From assembly GCA_002104945.1 (NCBI GenBank), contig MCFH01000038.1:290501-354500 (forward strand): DNA of 64,000 nucleotides, given 5' to 3'. Below are positions 8,367 through 18,705 of this stretch, in pieces. Each line of letters begins with the position of its first letter. Positions within the stretch are counted from its first letter, which is position 1. The notes under the pieces were generated by a model, which was not told the origin of the DNA, did no database searches, and was given only the letters and a program-made list of their open reading frames with translations. Position numbers and translations under genes: made by a program. The stretch comes from Piromyces finnis. Its lineage: Eukaryota > Neocallimastigomycota > Neocallimastigomycetes > Neocallimastigales > Neocallimastigaceae.

Positions 8367-11300
8367 ATGTCAGTCCTTTATATTAAAGATAAGAATTATA
8401 TCAGACGTGGTACCCGGTCTTATGGTATCCCCTTAGATGATATTCGCTCCTTCTTTATCCGTGGTATTCGATCATGGTCAGTAAATATGCTATGGGAAAA
8501 ACTCGAGGTTATTCTAGAAGATAAATTTAATTCAGTTATTAGTGTTAAATATTTTCAGACTTTCAATGATCACTTTTTCTTAGTCAAGGTTCATGGTTCA
8601 TCGAAAGATTGTATTAAAATCTTACACATATTAAAGAAGAAACTTTCAGTTACCTCAATTTCCTTTTCAGCTCGTAGTAGAAGGAATCACAAATACACTT
8701 TTTCCACTCTCAAACGTAAAATTTTAGTTTCTAATAAACATCAACATTCTATTCAACAATCATTTCAACAATCAGTTCAACAATCTCATCAACAATCCGA
8801 TCTTCAACAAGATCTTCAACAAGATCTTCAACAAGTTTCCAATCATGAAAATATTCCAGATCTACAGCAAACACAATTTCAATCTCAACATTCAACAATT
8901 AATTCTAATAGCTCTATCAACTCTGATAACAGTTCAATAGTTGATAGTTCTTCAGTTTCACAGCCATCTAGTAATAGTTCTACTTATTCCTCTGATGCAT
9001 CATCCATTAATAACAATGACTTTAATAATAATAATAATAGCAACGATTCTTCCTCATCCAACAAGCCTGATAACTTTTCTTTTTGTCTTAGTTGGAACAC
9101 CAATGGGTGGAATCACGAAAAGAGAGATAGTATTAGCTATTTCACAGCTATTTTCAAACCATTATTTTTATGTTTCCAAGAAACTGGTAATGGTTCTGGA
9201 TCGAATACAGATTATCCTTGTCGTGTTACTTTGCGAAACTATAGACACTTTTTCAAGAAAGCCGACGAATCAGTTCCGGGAATGAGAGGTTTATATTTAG
9301 GTTTTCACAATTCATGTCAAGCCTCACTTGAAAACTTCTCTGGAAAGTATATTATTTCTATTTTATACTTTTAGTCTCTGGAATAGATTCAAATGCTCGA
9401 TTGGTAATGTTTATATGCCTCATAGTCATCACAACATCTATGTTGATCATGCAAAGTTAGAAGTTCGCTTGTGGTTACAAACTCATTCATCCCATCCATC
9501 GATTCTTGTTGGTGATTTTAATATGTCTAAAGTAAAATTATCCAACTGGTTATCAACTAATGGATTAGGAGATTGGGAAATTCTTCCGCTTAGAGGGTCT
9601 ACTATCTCTTGGACTCGAGGTGATCAATCTTCCGACATTGACCATGCTCTTATCAATTCGAAGATGAAAGATCTTATTCACTCAGGATCATTTATAAATA
9701 ATTTTTATCCTGTATCAGACCATAAGCCACTTCTTATTAATGGTAAAATTATTCCTATGGAAGATTTTTCTAATGACTTTAATGTTCCTAAGAAAACTCT
9801 GAAATGGAATAGATTAAAATGTATTGAGGAAAAGGAATCTATTCTCAGTCATAATAAATTCCAAATACTTTCAGCAAAATTCAACGATCCTAATATTTCT
9901 ACAGATGAACTTTCCAAAGAATTTACTTCAACTGCTTTTTCAATTGCAGACGAGCTCAGTATTACTTCAGCAAATAATGTTATAAAGTCTTCATTTCATA
10001 TTTCACAACAAATTTTTAATCTTCAAAAAATCAAAATGAAGTTGTATAAGAGATTTAAAAAAGAAAGAATTTATGATATAGATGAATTTATTAAAAGAAT
10101 TAAAATCTACCGTAAACTCATTGATTACATCCACAAAAGATGTAATGAATTTAGGAAGCAAGAATATCTTCATTGGATTAAAACAGGATGTGAGTATATG
10201 AAGAGTCATAATCCTAAGAAGGCCTGGAAATGGATCAAGAAAACTGCAAAAATTGGAAAAGATTCTTTCTTTATTGCTCAACCAATTAAAAATAAAAATG
10301 GAGAATTAGTTGTTGCTACGGAAGAACAACTAGATGTGTGGCATGATCATTTCGAAAATCTTGCATCAGATCCAAGTGGTGTAAGTCTTGATTTGGAGCA
10401 TTGGTATGAAGAACCAACGAATAAACGTTTTTCACTTCCTATGCTTGATGAGTGGGATATCAACCAAGATATTAGTATTGATGAAGTCAAGTCAGCTATC
10501 CTCTCTACTCCAAATTATAAAGCATCAGGTCCGGATGGTATTCCAATTGAATTTTACAAAGCATTAGTTCCATCAAGTAATGATTCTAATAATGCTACAG
10601 ATAATAATTCTTCTGGTAATACTACTTCAGATAATGATGCTCATGGTTTAAATTTTATTCTTAAATTATTTAACCGTATTTGGGATGGAGATTTCCCCAA
10701 CTCATGGAATGAATCCAGTATTGTTTCTATTCCTAAGAAGGGAGATTTGACAGATTGTGATAACTATCGAGGTATATCACTTATCAATAATGGTATTAAG
10801 TTGATTTCCAAAATTGTCACCACTAGAATCTCAGAATATGGTTTAAAGAATAATTTCATTAGACCTGAACAATTTGGTTTTCGAAAAAAGGAAGAAAGTA
10901 TCAGTCTTTTCATTTCAATCCAAGAAATATGCCGTAGACGTCAATTAGATAATAAAGAGACATATTTAGCCTTTTTAGATCTCAGGAAAGCATACGATTT
11001 AGTCCCAATCGGTAATATTCTCCATAAATTAGATTGTTTAGGAATCCGAGGTAAGAGTTTACAATTTATCAAAAATTTATATTTAACATCTAAGGCTAAT
11101 GTCAAATTAGATGGACAATTCTCGAAATCTTTTGATGTGAAGAAAGGAGTCCGTCAAGGTTGCCCACTTTCGCCTATTCTTTTTAATCTCTTTATTAATG
11201 ATATATTTAGGGAGTGCGAAGATCTTGGAGTCAGTTTAGGTGACACTCGATGATGTGGTTGACTTTTTGCAAATGATATAGTTATTTGTGCTCCAACAAG

Positions 11301-12353
11301 AGGATGCTTAAAAAAGATGCTTAGAAGAGTTAATGAATGGGCCTTGTATAATGAAATGGAATTTGGTATTCAGAAATGTTCAACGATGGTGATTCGTCCT
11401 GAATCAATAGAAAATCAGAACAAGAGAGATCCAACATTTTACTTAGCAGGACAACCCATTCCAACTACTGATTGCTATACTTATCTTGGTGTTCCATTTG
11501 ATAAGAATTTGTTCCTTAAACCAGTAATTAAAGCTCTTAATAACAAGGTTTTGAAAGGACTTTTCTCAGTCAGTAAATTCTTAAGAAATCCAAATATTTC
11601 TATTCCTTTCAAAAAACTAGTACTTAACTCACAAGTAATCAGCAGAGTTTTATACTTTGCACCATTACTTGGATCCAACAAAGCTAGGTCTAGGATTGCT
11701 CAGAAGCATGCTAACAAAGGAATACGATGGATTGACGGAGTTCATAAAGCTGTATCTTTTATATCTCTATACTCTATCTCAAAAGATTTGAATATTCCTT
11801 CATTGTCAGCCAAATGTGCGTTAGCTCAGGTTAGATGTTTTAACAAATGGAAAAAACTCAAATTGTATTATCTCACACCTTGTCAATTACATTCCTAAAT
11901 AATAGTAATAATAACAATAGTAGTAGTAGAAATAATAATATTAGTAATAATAGCAATAGTGAAGATAATAATTCTAATTTAGATTGTAATTTAATTAATA
12001 GTAGTAATAGTTCTAATAATCCGGTGAATATTAATGTGTATGATTATTCTAGTGTGTGCAGTAAAATATTTAAATTCCTTCTTGGGGGAAGAAGTTTTAA
12101 CAATATCAATTACAATTCAAGGGAATGGAAAGAACTTTACAAGTGTCAGATTCAATCTGGCACAAACAAAGGAATACCATTCTTGACGGTAATCGCGGAA
12201 CTTCTAACCAAAATCATGCCTTTTGCTATTGACCAGCAATGGTCAATGTTCAAAAGGTTTGAAGCAACATCCAAGAGCGTCAATGCCGAAGAAACAGTAA
12301 GACAGGCCAGGAGGGCCAGCGCAACCAATGGAGATCATAATTTTGTTCCATGA
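8367..12353 (+). pseudogene. Broken LINE endonuclease/reverse transcriptase ORF
   Basis: Close copy of the protein at 2739-7049 with several lesions. An extra T at about 9360-9364 shifts frame within the endonuclease. TGA codons lie at 11251-11253 and 11260-11262, just before the catalytic motif, whose FADD has become FAND (11266-11277). An extra A at about 11851-11856 shifts frame again. About 545 bp, corresponding to 6271-6815 of the young copy, is deleted at 11900/11901, removing the C-terminal Cys/His motif. The extreme C-terminus remains open through 12353 and lacks the TGA seen in the young copy. This copy cannot encode an active reverse transcriptase. Confidence 0.92.
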
Positions 12354-12535
12354 CAAAATTTTGATCCTTGGCTCGGTGTCCCATTGGAAGTCAACTACAA
12401 TTATATTATACTTTAGTAGAATAGTGGCTTTCTTACTTTAATTAAAATGACTCGAATACATTATACCCAATTTTTATTCATTTGTGTTAATTTAAACCTA
12501 TTTTTTTTTTTTTTATTTTTTTATAAAAAAATAAA

Positions 12536-13385
12536 GATGTGAGTCTTGATTTAGAGTAGGTATGAAAAAAAAAAAAAAAATATTAATTCTTTTGACTAAT
12601 TATTTTTTTTCTGATACTAAATTTTTAAGAAATAATTCTATTAAGGATAATACTTTATACTTCTAGTATTACTTTAAGTTACAATACTTTCAAATTTTCA
12701 GTAATAATACTTTTTTTCGGAAATATTATTATTATTATTTTTTTTTTTTAGGTTAAGTTTTTATTCATAAATTATTCAATTGAATTTGAGATGATAGTGA
12801 TTTTTTCATAGCTTTTGGAATGAATCCAAAGTATTGTTTCAATATTTCTAAAGAAAGGGAGATTTAACTGATTACAATAATCATTCATGTGGTAACCTCC
12901 CATATATTGATAATGATATCAGATTAATTTCCAAAAAAAAAAAAAAAAAAAAAAATTGTCACTACTAGAATCTCGAAAATATGGACTTAAAAACAATTTT
13001 ATTAGAAATGGAACCATTTAGTTTTTAGCTAAAAAGGTAAAAAAAAAAAAAAAAAGTATTTTTCTTTTCCTTTCAATTCGTAAAGTATGCTGTAGTGCTG
13101 TAGACATCAATAAAAAAAAAAGATAATAATAGTTGAAAAAAAAAACCTATACTTAATGATCTACTTTTTTAACGATTAAAGTGGAACTTTTCACTATTAT
13201 CATGTCTTATATTATTATTGACCAACAATGGTCAATATTCAAAAAGGTTTATAACTGTTAATGGTAAGATCGGAAGACAGGATTCTACAAATTCTTATCC
13301 TTCCTGTCCAAATTTAATAGTTAAAAACTACAATAGTTATATACTTTAATAGAATATGGTGGTTTCCTTTTTTTTTTTTTTTTAA
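12536..13385 (+). mobile_element. Eroded third LINE copy (fossil)
   Basis: Short matches to the same LINE occur in order and on the same strand. 12536-12566 matches the segment near 4750-4785. 12823-12945 and 12952-13135 match about 5075-5330 (reverse transcriptase core). 13220-13250 matches about 7138-7168. 13320-13380 matches the 3' UTR near 7290-7350. Between and inside the matches are homopolymer insertions, indels and deletions. No frame is open. It is much older than the two upstream copies. Confidence 0.75.
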
Positions 13386-14664
13386 TAAATGTCTTTTAAA
13401 AATAATATTTAAAATTATTATTAATAATATTATTATTAATTATGAAATTATGGAAAAAGAAAAACCTAATCATATTAATGAATAATGAAATGAGTATAAA
13501 TTTAAAATAGTATTATTATTTAATGTTTTTTTTTTTTCCTTTGAAGAATGGTAGAATTTTTTTTTTTTTTTTTTTTTGTAAAGTTAGAATAAAATAATCC
13601 ATTTATTATAATATTTAAAAAAAAAAAAAAAAAACCATTGGATAAAGTAGTAAAAAGTCAACAACAATTTAAAATAGACAATAATAAAAAAAAAAAGAGA
13701 AATGACTTTATATAGAAAGAAAAATTAAGAATACGAGTAGAAATGGCTGAAATATTTTTCTTTATCCTACACAACCCATCCTTTTAGGAGTCAAAATGAA
13801 ATTATAAAATTAATATTACCATCATAGATATTATATATGATATTATATATCAGGAATAATATATATATTTTTTTTTTCCTTTTTTAATATAAACTATAAA
13901 GTTATTAATGTTACACAAATAATTCTATAAAGAGGATCATCATGGGTGGATTTTTTTTTTTTTACTTTAATGATTAGTTTTAGCTGTAAAACAAAGCAAA
14001 ACTTAAAAATATCAATAACCTAATCTATTTGTTTGATTTCCTATTTTTAATAATTTTTTATTCCTAAAAATAATACACAACATTCACTTTATAAAAAAGT
14101 ACTTTTTTTTATTTTTATGTAGTAAATCGTTTTATTTTTAAAATATATATATATATTTTTTTTGGCAATTCAACTCTATAAAATATATTAGTTTATAGTC
14201 TAATATACTTGTGTTTTACATCCCCGTATAACAATAATGATCAACAATACTAAACTCTAAATAATTTTTTTTTTGGTTTTTGATGATGGTAAAATCTTAT
14301 TTATTAAAGTTTTACTTTTATATAATAATTTAAATTAAAAACATTAATAAATGTAAATTATTGGCTAGGAAGGAGAATGCTCAAAAAGAATAATAAATAA
14401 AATTTTTTATAATATTTATACTATTTTTTTTTTCCATAAAATGTATGATAGTGGTATAAAATAATAAATATAATTTGAAACATTTTAAGGATGATAATTT
14501 ATATTTGATAGGCAGTCATTTGAAAAAAAATGCTGTGCGATATTCTTTTATAATTGATTACTCATTTTTTGTTTATTCTGGTAAAACAAATGTATTTTAA
14601 TTGGGAAGAAAGAGAATGGAAAAAAGTAAACATAATATGGTAATTTGTTATTTATATTCTCAAC
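13386..14664. other. Intergenic, A/T-rich
   Basis: Homopolymers and (TA)n stretches, for example 14143-14156. No open frames with coding character and no further clear LINE matches. Confidence 0.6.
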
Positions 14665-15696
14665 TTATTTATTTATAATATAACTCTGGGCGGTTTCGAT
14701 ATACATATCTTGTGAAACACTTAAAACATCATTATTATAGGAAATTTCATTTTCATTTGACATATCAAATATTATATCGTGTAGCGTATTTATCACCTCA
14801 TGCCCATTATCTGGAGCCATTATTGGACTAATAGTTTCAGTACTGTTAATATTAACAGTACTCATACCTTCTCCTTTTATAGTACTTATACTGGAATCTG
14901 AGTATTCATATTCATTTAATACATCTCTATTTGGATCTTCGGTTTGACCATTTAATGGTGCTATATTATTGAAATTTATCATATCGTCACTCATTATTCC
15001 ATTTGATCTTTTTCTATGGACAATAAATAAAGCTCCAAGAGTAAATAATGATATAAGTGATAAAACTAAAGCAGTTGTTCCTGTCCATGAACCAGCACTT
15101 AAAACAGTAATATTGCAATTTTTATCAGATGTATTAACATTTGCTTCCTTATCAATTCCAGCTTTATTATCTATATTGTCTTGATTAGTAGTAGCAACCG
15201 CATTATTTTGAGCGTATTGCATTTTATCATTATTAGTATTTGTATTATTTTCGGTAACATCCATAGCTATAATAGGATTGGGATTATTAGTTGCATTTGT
15301 TGGATTAATTGTTGACGTTGCAGTAGTTTTTGTTTTACTACTACTTTTACTCGTTGTTTTTGGCTTTGCTTTTGTTGTAGTTTTCTTATCATTATTATTA
15401 TTGTTGTTATTTTGTGGTGGCCAATTTGGTACTCCCCAATCTGCTGGTGGTTGTGGCCAGCCATTTTGTTGTGGTTGCCAACCATCTTGTTGTGGTTGCC
15501 AACCATTTTGTTGTGGTTGCCAGCTATCTTGTTGTGGTTGCCAACCATTTTGCTGTGGTTGCCAGCTATCTTGTTGTGGTTGCCAACCATTTTGCTGTGG
15601 TTGTTGCCAATTTGGCCATTGCCATTGTTTCTTTGTTAATTTATTAGTAATATTTTGTTCATCTGAACTTATCTTTTTCTCATTATTAATATACAT
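14665..15696 (-). CDS. Single-pass membrane protein with WQPQQ repeats
   Basis: 343 residues, one exon, no recognised family. Residues 30-80 are tandem WQPQQNG/WQPQQDS units. Residues 81-98 are Pro/Trp/Asn-rich. Residues 104-150 are Lys/Thr/Ser-rich, like an O-glycosylated stalk. One transmembrane helix spans about 204-226 and is followed at once by HRKR. There is no N-terminal signal peptide, and an in-frame TAA lies three codons before the ATG. By the positive-inside rule the repeats would be lumenal or extracellular and the acidic 113-residue tail cytosolic (N-out, signal-anchor). A wall-contact or adhesion role is conceivable but unproven. An upstream coding exon cannot be excluded. Confidence 0.75.
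   Translation of the reverse strand: MYINNEKKISSDEQNITNKLTKKQWQWPNWQQPQQNGWQPQQDSWQPQQNGWQPQQDSWQPQQNGWQPQQDGWQPQQNGWPQPPADWGVPNWPPQNNNNNNNDKKTTTKAKPKTTSKSSSKTKTTATSTINPTNATNNPNPIIAMDVTENNTNTNNDKMQYAQNNAVATTNQDNIDNKAGIDKEANVNTSDKNCNITVLSAGSWTGTTALVLSLISLFTLGALFIVHRKRSNGIMSDDMINFNNIAPLNGQTEDPNRDVLNEYEYSDSSISTIKGEGMSTVNINSTETISPIMAPDNGHEVINTLHDIIFDMSNENEISYNNDVLSVSQDMYIETAQSYIINK
15455..15605 (-). repeat. Coding minisatellite, 21/42-bp period
   Basis: Near-exact repeats encoding the WQPQQNG/WQPQQDS units of the membrane protein at 14665-15696. The N and D/S variants alternate, giving a 42-bp higher-order period. Copy number probably varies between strains. Confidence 0.8.
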
Positions 15697-17834
15697 TTTT
15701 ATTTATTTATTTTTGAAAAATAAAAATGAATATATATTGTTTATTTTTTTTTTGATTTTGAAATTTGGTATAATTATATAGGTAATAAAGAACTTTATTA
15801 TAAATAATATTTATGTATATATAGATTTAAGTTTTAAATTTATATTTATGTTTAATTAAAATATAAATTTTTATACTATCATTACTTCATCTTAATTTAA
15901 TCTTTTAATTTTCTATTTTTTAATAATGTGGAAAGTGTATGAAAAAAGTAAAAAAAAAAAAAAAAAAAACTTTTAAAATATAAATACTTTTTATAGTATT
16001 AAATTATTTAATATATTTGTAAATAAATTTATAATATATTAATTGTTTTCAAAGTAAAAAAAAAATAAAATATATTAAATATATGTTATAATATATATTA
16101 AATATATAAATAATAAATTTTTAACTTAACAGAAACTATTATATTAAAATATAAAACATGATAACAAAACCTTAATTATTATTAATTATTTATATTAAAT
16201 AATACCAATATTGTAGGTAAAGGTTAGGTGAACTTGTAACTTTTTGTTGGCATTAAAATTTTAATAAATTACATGTTTTGTATTATTTACACAATCTGTC
16301 GTACTACATTGTACTACATAATCTAAAATATTATTGGACATAACCACTGGGTAGTTGATAATAGTTTGAAGGTAAAGTTTAATATAATATATAAATAAAT
16401 GAAGATCATTTGTATTAAATAAAATTTATTAATAAAAAAGTACAGGTTATCATTTCCTACTATTATGCTAATATGTTTGAGAAAGGTAATATTTGTATTT
16501 AATTAATAAATAATATTTTAATACTAAATAATACTTAGTATTAATAATAAATATTAATCATTAATAAATAATATTTGGTGTTAATAAACATTAACAAATA
16601 CTGTTTTAATAATAAATACATGTATAATAATAATAAATTTAATTTATAATTGTAAAAGAATTCAATACAAAATGGATCATAATGTATACAAATATAAGAA
16701 AGTATAATACTATAGGATTCTTTCTCTTTTATCAAGTAATAGCAATAGGTATTTAAAAAACTTTTAGATTTTCAACATAATATACTTTTATTTTTTTTTT
16801 TTTTGTAGATGTATTTTTTTTTATATCTAATATTATTATACTTTTATTTTAATAAAGATAAATAAAAATTAGTATTTATTTTTAAATAAAAAAAGTAAAT
16901 TTTTAGTTTTGTATTTTGTTTTATATTATAGTAATATAATACTAATTTATATTATATTATTCCCCACCCCTTTTATCATAATAATACCATTTGTTAATAA
17001 GAGTTTCAAGAAAAAATAAAAAAAAAAAAAAAAAAAAACTACAAAGTTAACTAAAAAAAGGAAAATCATTAATAAAAAATAACTGTAAAAAAAAAAAAAA
17101 ACTATTCACTTTAATATTTTATTATTTTTATTTGTATATTTATATATTAATTTTTATAAAATAAAATTCTACTTTAGGTTCTACAGATTATGCCATATAA
17201 TTATTACATAAAAAATTAAATAGATTTAAATATTAATACTAGTTACTTTATCATTTATGAAAATGTAATTGTTTTCATGAAGAAGGACTTTTAAAGTATA
17301 TTTATATATTACAAATATAATATTATATAGCAATTTTGATTTTTGATTTAATATGGTGTTGAAAAATGTTAATAGGAAATAGGTATATCTAAAGATTCAA
17401 TTAATAATCATATAATTAGTCAAGTTTTAAGAGGTGAGATATTCATTTGCTTTTTAATAAATTTTACTTAATGACTTGTTTCTTGAACTTTTTTTTTTAT
17501 ATTTTATTATTTATACTATTATAAAAGGACACATTTTTATAGGTATTAGTGTCCTTTCTATACATTATATAAAAAATATTTTATATTATGTATACAATAT
17601 TTGGTGATAGAGATAATAATTACTTGTTTTTTAATACTCATTTTTATTTCATATCATCTAGTAAAATCTATTTTAGACACACACACACAAAAAAATATTT
17701 GAAATTCCTTATTTTTATTATTATTCGAATTTTTTACGAAATAGGATGCATATATTGAAAATGGATGTAAATATATTATATGTATACATAATGTAATGTA
17801 ATATATTAGAACGATCTCTATCCATATTTGGTGA
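15697..17834. other. Intergenic, A/T-rich
   Basis: Mostly A/T with homopolymers. A less biased patch at about 16210-16380 contains a short direct repeat (GTACTACAT at 16300 and 16310) but no recognisable gene. Confidence 0.55.
17524..17557. repeat. Short perfect inverted repeat
   Basis: AAAGGACAC (17524-17532) and GTGTCCTTT (17549-17557) with a 16-nt loop. It could be a hairpin or the relic of a mobile element end. No adjoining gene explains it. Confidence 0.5.
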
Positions 17835-18274
17835 TACTATTAAATTTAATCTTTTTTCTTCATCCGCTTGTCTTCAGAATTCTTCTACGACTCTATTACT
17901 CCATTCTTCCCAAATATACCATCTATTTATTTTTTAAATAATATATATATAAGAATTATTTCATTCAATGTTAAATTATAATATATATATATTGATATAA
18001 TTTTTTATTTTTTTTTTTATTTTGTTTAAAAAATTTAATATTTAAACTATTGAATAAAATTATATTTACGGTCTTGCAGGATTACTTATATCAGCTGTAT
18101 GTAATAAACCATTCAATATAATTCGACGCTGCTTTTCAGATAATAGTTGATACTGTTTACGTTCTAAAATACGAATACTTAAATTTAATTGATAAAGTTC
18201 TGTATCACTCAACCTACTTGAATTCGATGATTCCTCATATATAATATCATCATAAGATTGTTGCTGATTTTGAA
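17835..18274 (-). pseudogene. Decayed 3',5'-cyclic nucleotide phosphodiesterase fragment
   Basis: Exon-like segment 18070-18274 encodes 68 residues ending in LLHTADISNPARP, the class I phosphodiesterase motif containing a metal-binding Asp. A GTAAAT donor at 18069 and a TAG acceptor at 17923 join it in frame to a second segment from 17922. That segment reads WEEWSNRVVEEF, then TGA, then RQADEEKRL and SPNMDRDR, the conserved continuation of the family. The TGA sits where Phe or Trp is usual. After about 17835 similarity collapses. The upstream HD-motif part of the catalytic domain is absent from the preceding 430 bp. The preserved splice sites suggest recent decay of a gene that hydrolysed cAMP or cGMP. 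Confidence 0.75.
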
Positions 18275-18705
18275 CTATAATTATCAAAATTATATAGTTA
18301 CAGAATGGAAATAAATATAAAAACTAAATTATAACACAATAAATATTTATATCAAAAAATATAAAACAACAACAACAACAACAACAATAATAATAAAAAT
18401 AAAAAAGGATTCCATATTTTTTATAGACAATTTGTTTTTTAAATTTTTTTTTTTTATAATTTATTTCATTTTTATGTATTTTTATATTGTTTCTTTTGTT
18501 ATACATTATATTTTTTTTTAACAAATTTTTAATACAACGAATTTTTCTTTTTTTATTGAAAAAAAAGTTATAATCTATATAACTTTTTATTTTTGTAATA
18601 AAAAAGAATTTATTGTTTTGAATCGTCTATAAACAATTGATTTATTATTAAAAATAAATCTATATACAAATCTATAAATATCGAAATTTATAAATGCTAT
18701 TCTTT
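18275..18705. other. Intergenic between phosphodiesterase relic and dockerin enzyme
   Basis: A/T-rich with an (AAC)n run at about 18366-18386. It holds the 3' flank of the gene on the minus strand at 18706-20817. No coding signal. Confidence 0.6.

Larger units (their letters stand above)
7549..12505 (+). mobile_element. LINE, older copy interrupted at its 5' end
   Basis: Same family as 1782-7532. Its first monomer probably lies at 1713-1781, cut off by the nested insertion. The rest comprises monomers (7550-7795), the hairpin leader (13-bp stem at 7857-7869/7876-7888), a damaged ORF and a 3' UTR that matches the young copy until about 12505 and then diverges. No poly(A) signal or tail equivalent to 7471-7532 remains, so the true 3' end has been lost. 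Relative to the young copy, about 70 bp is missing just upstream of the ORF (near 8318), including a GA-rich tract. Confidence 0.9.

Noticed and set aside
15278-15781. Plus-strand Cys/Gly-rich frame resembling a metallothionein
   Set aside because: It is the antisense of the WQPQQ minisatellite of the membrane protein.
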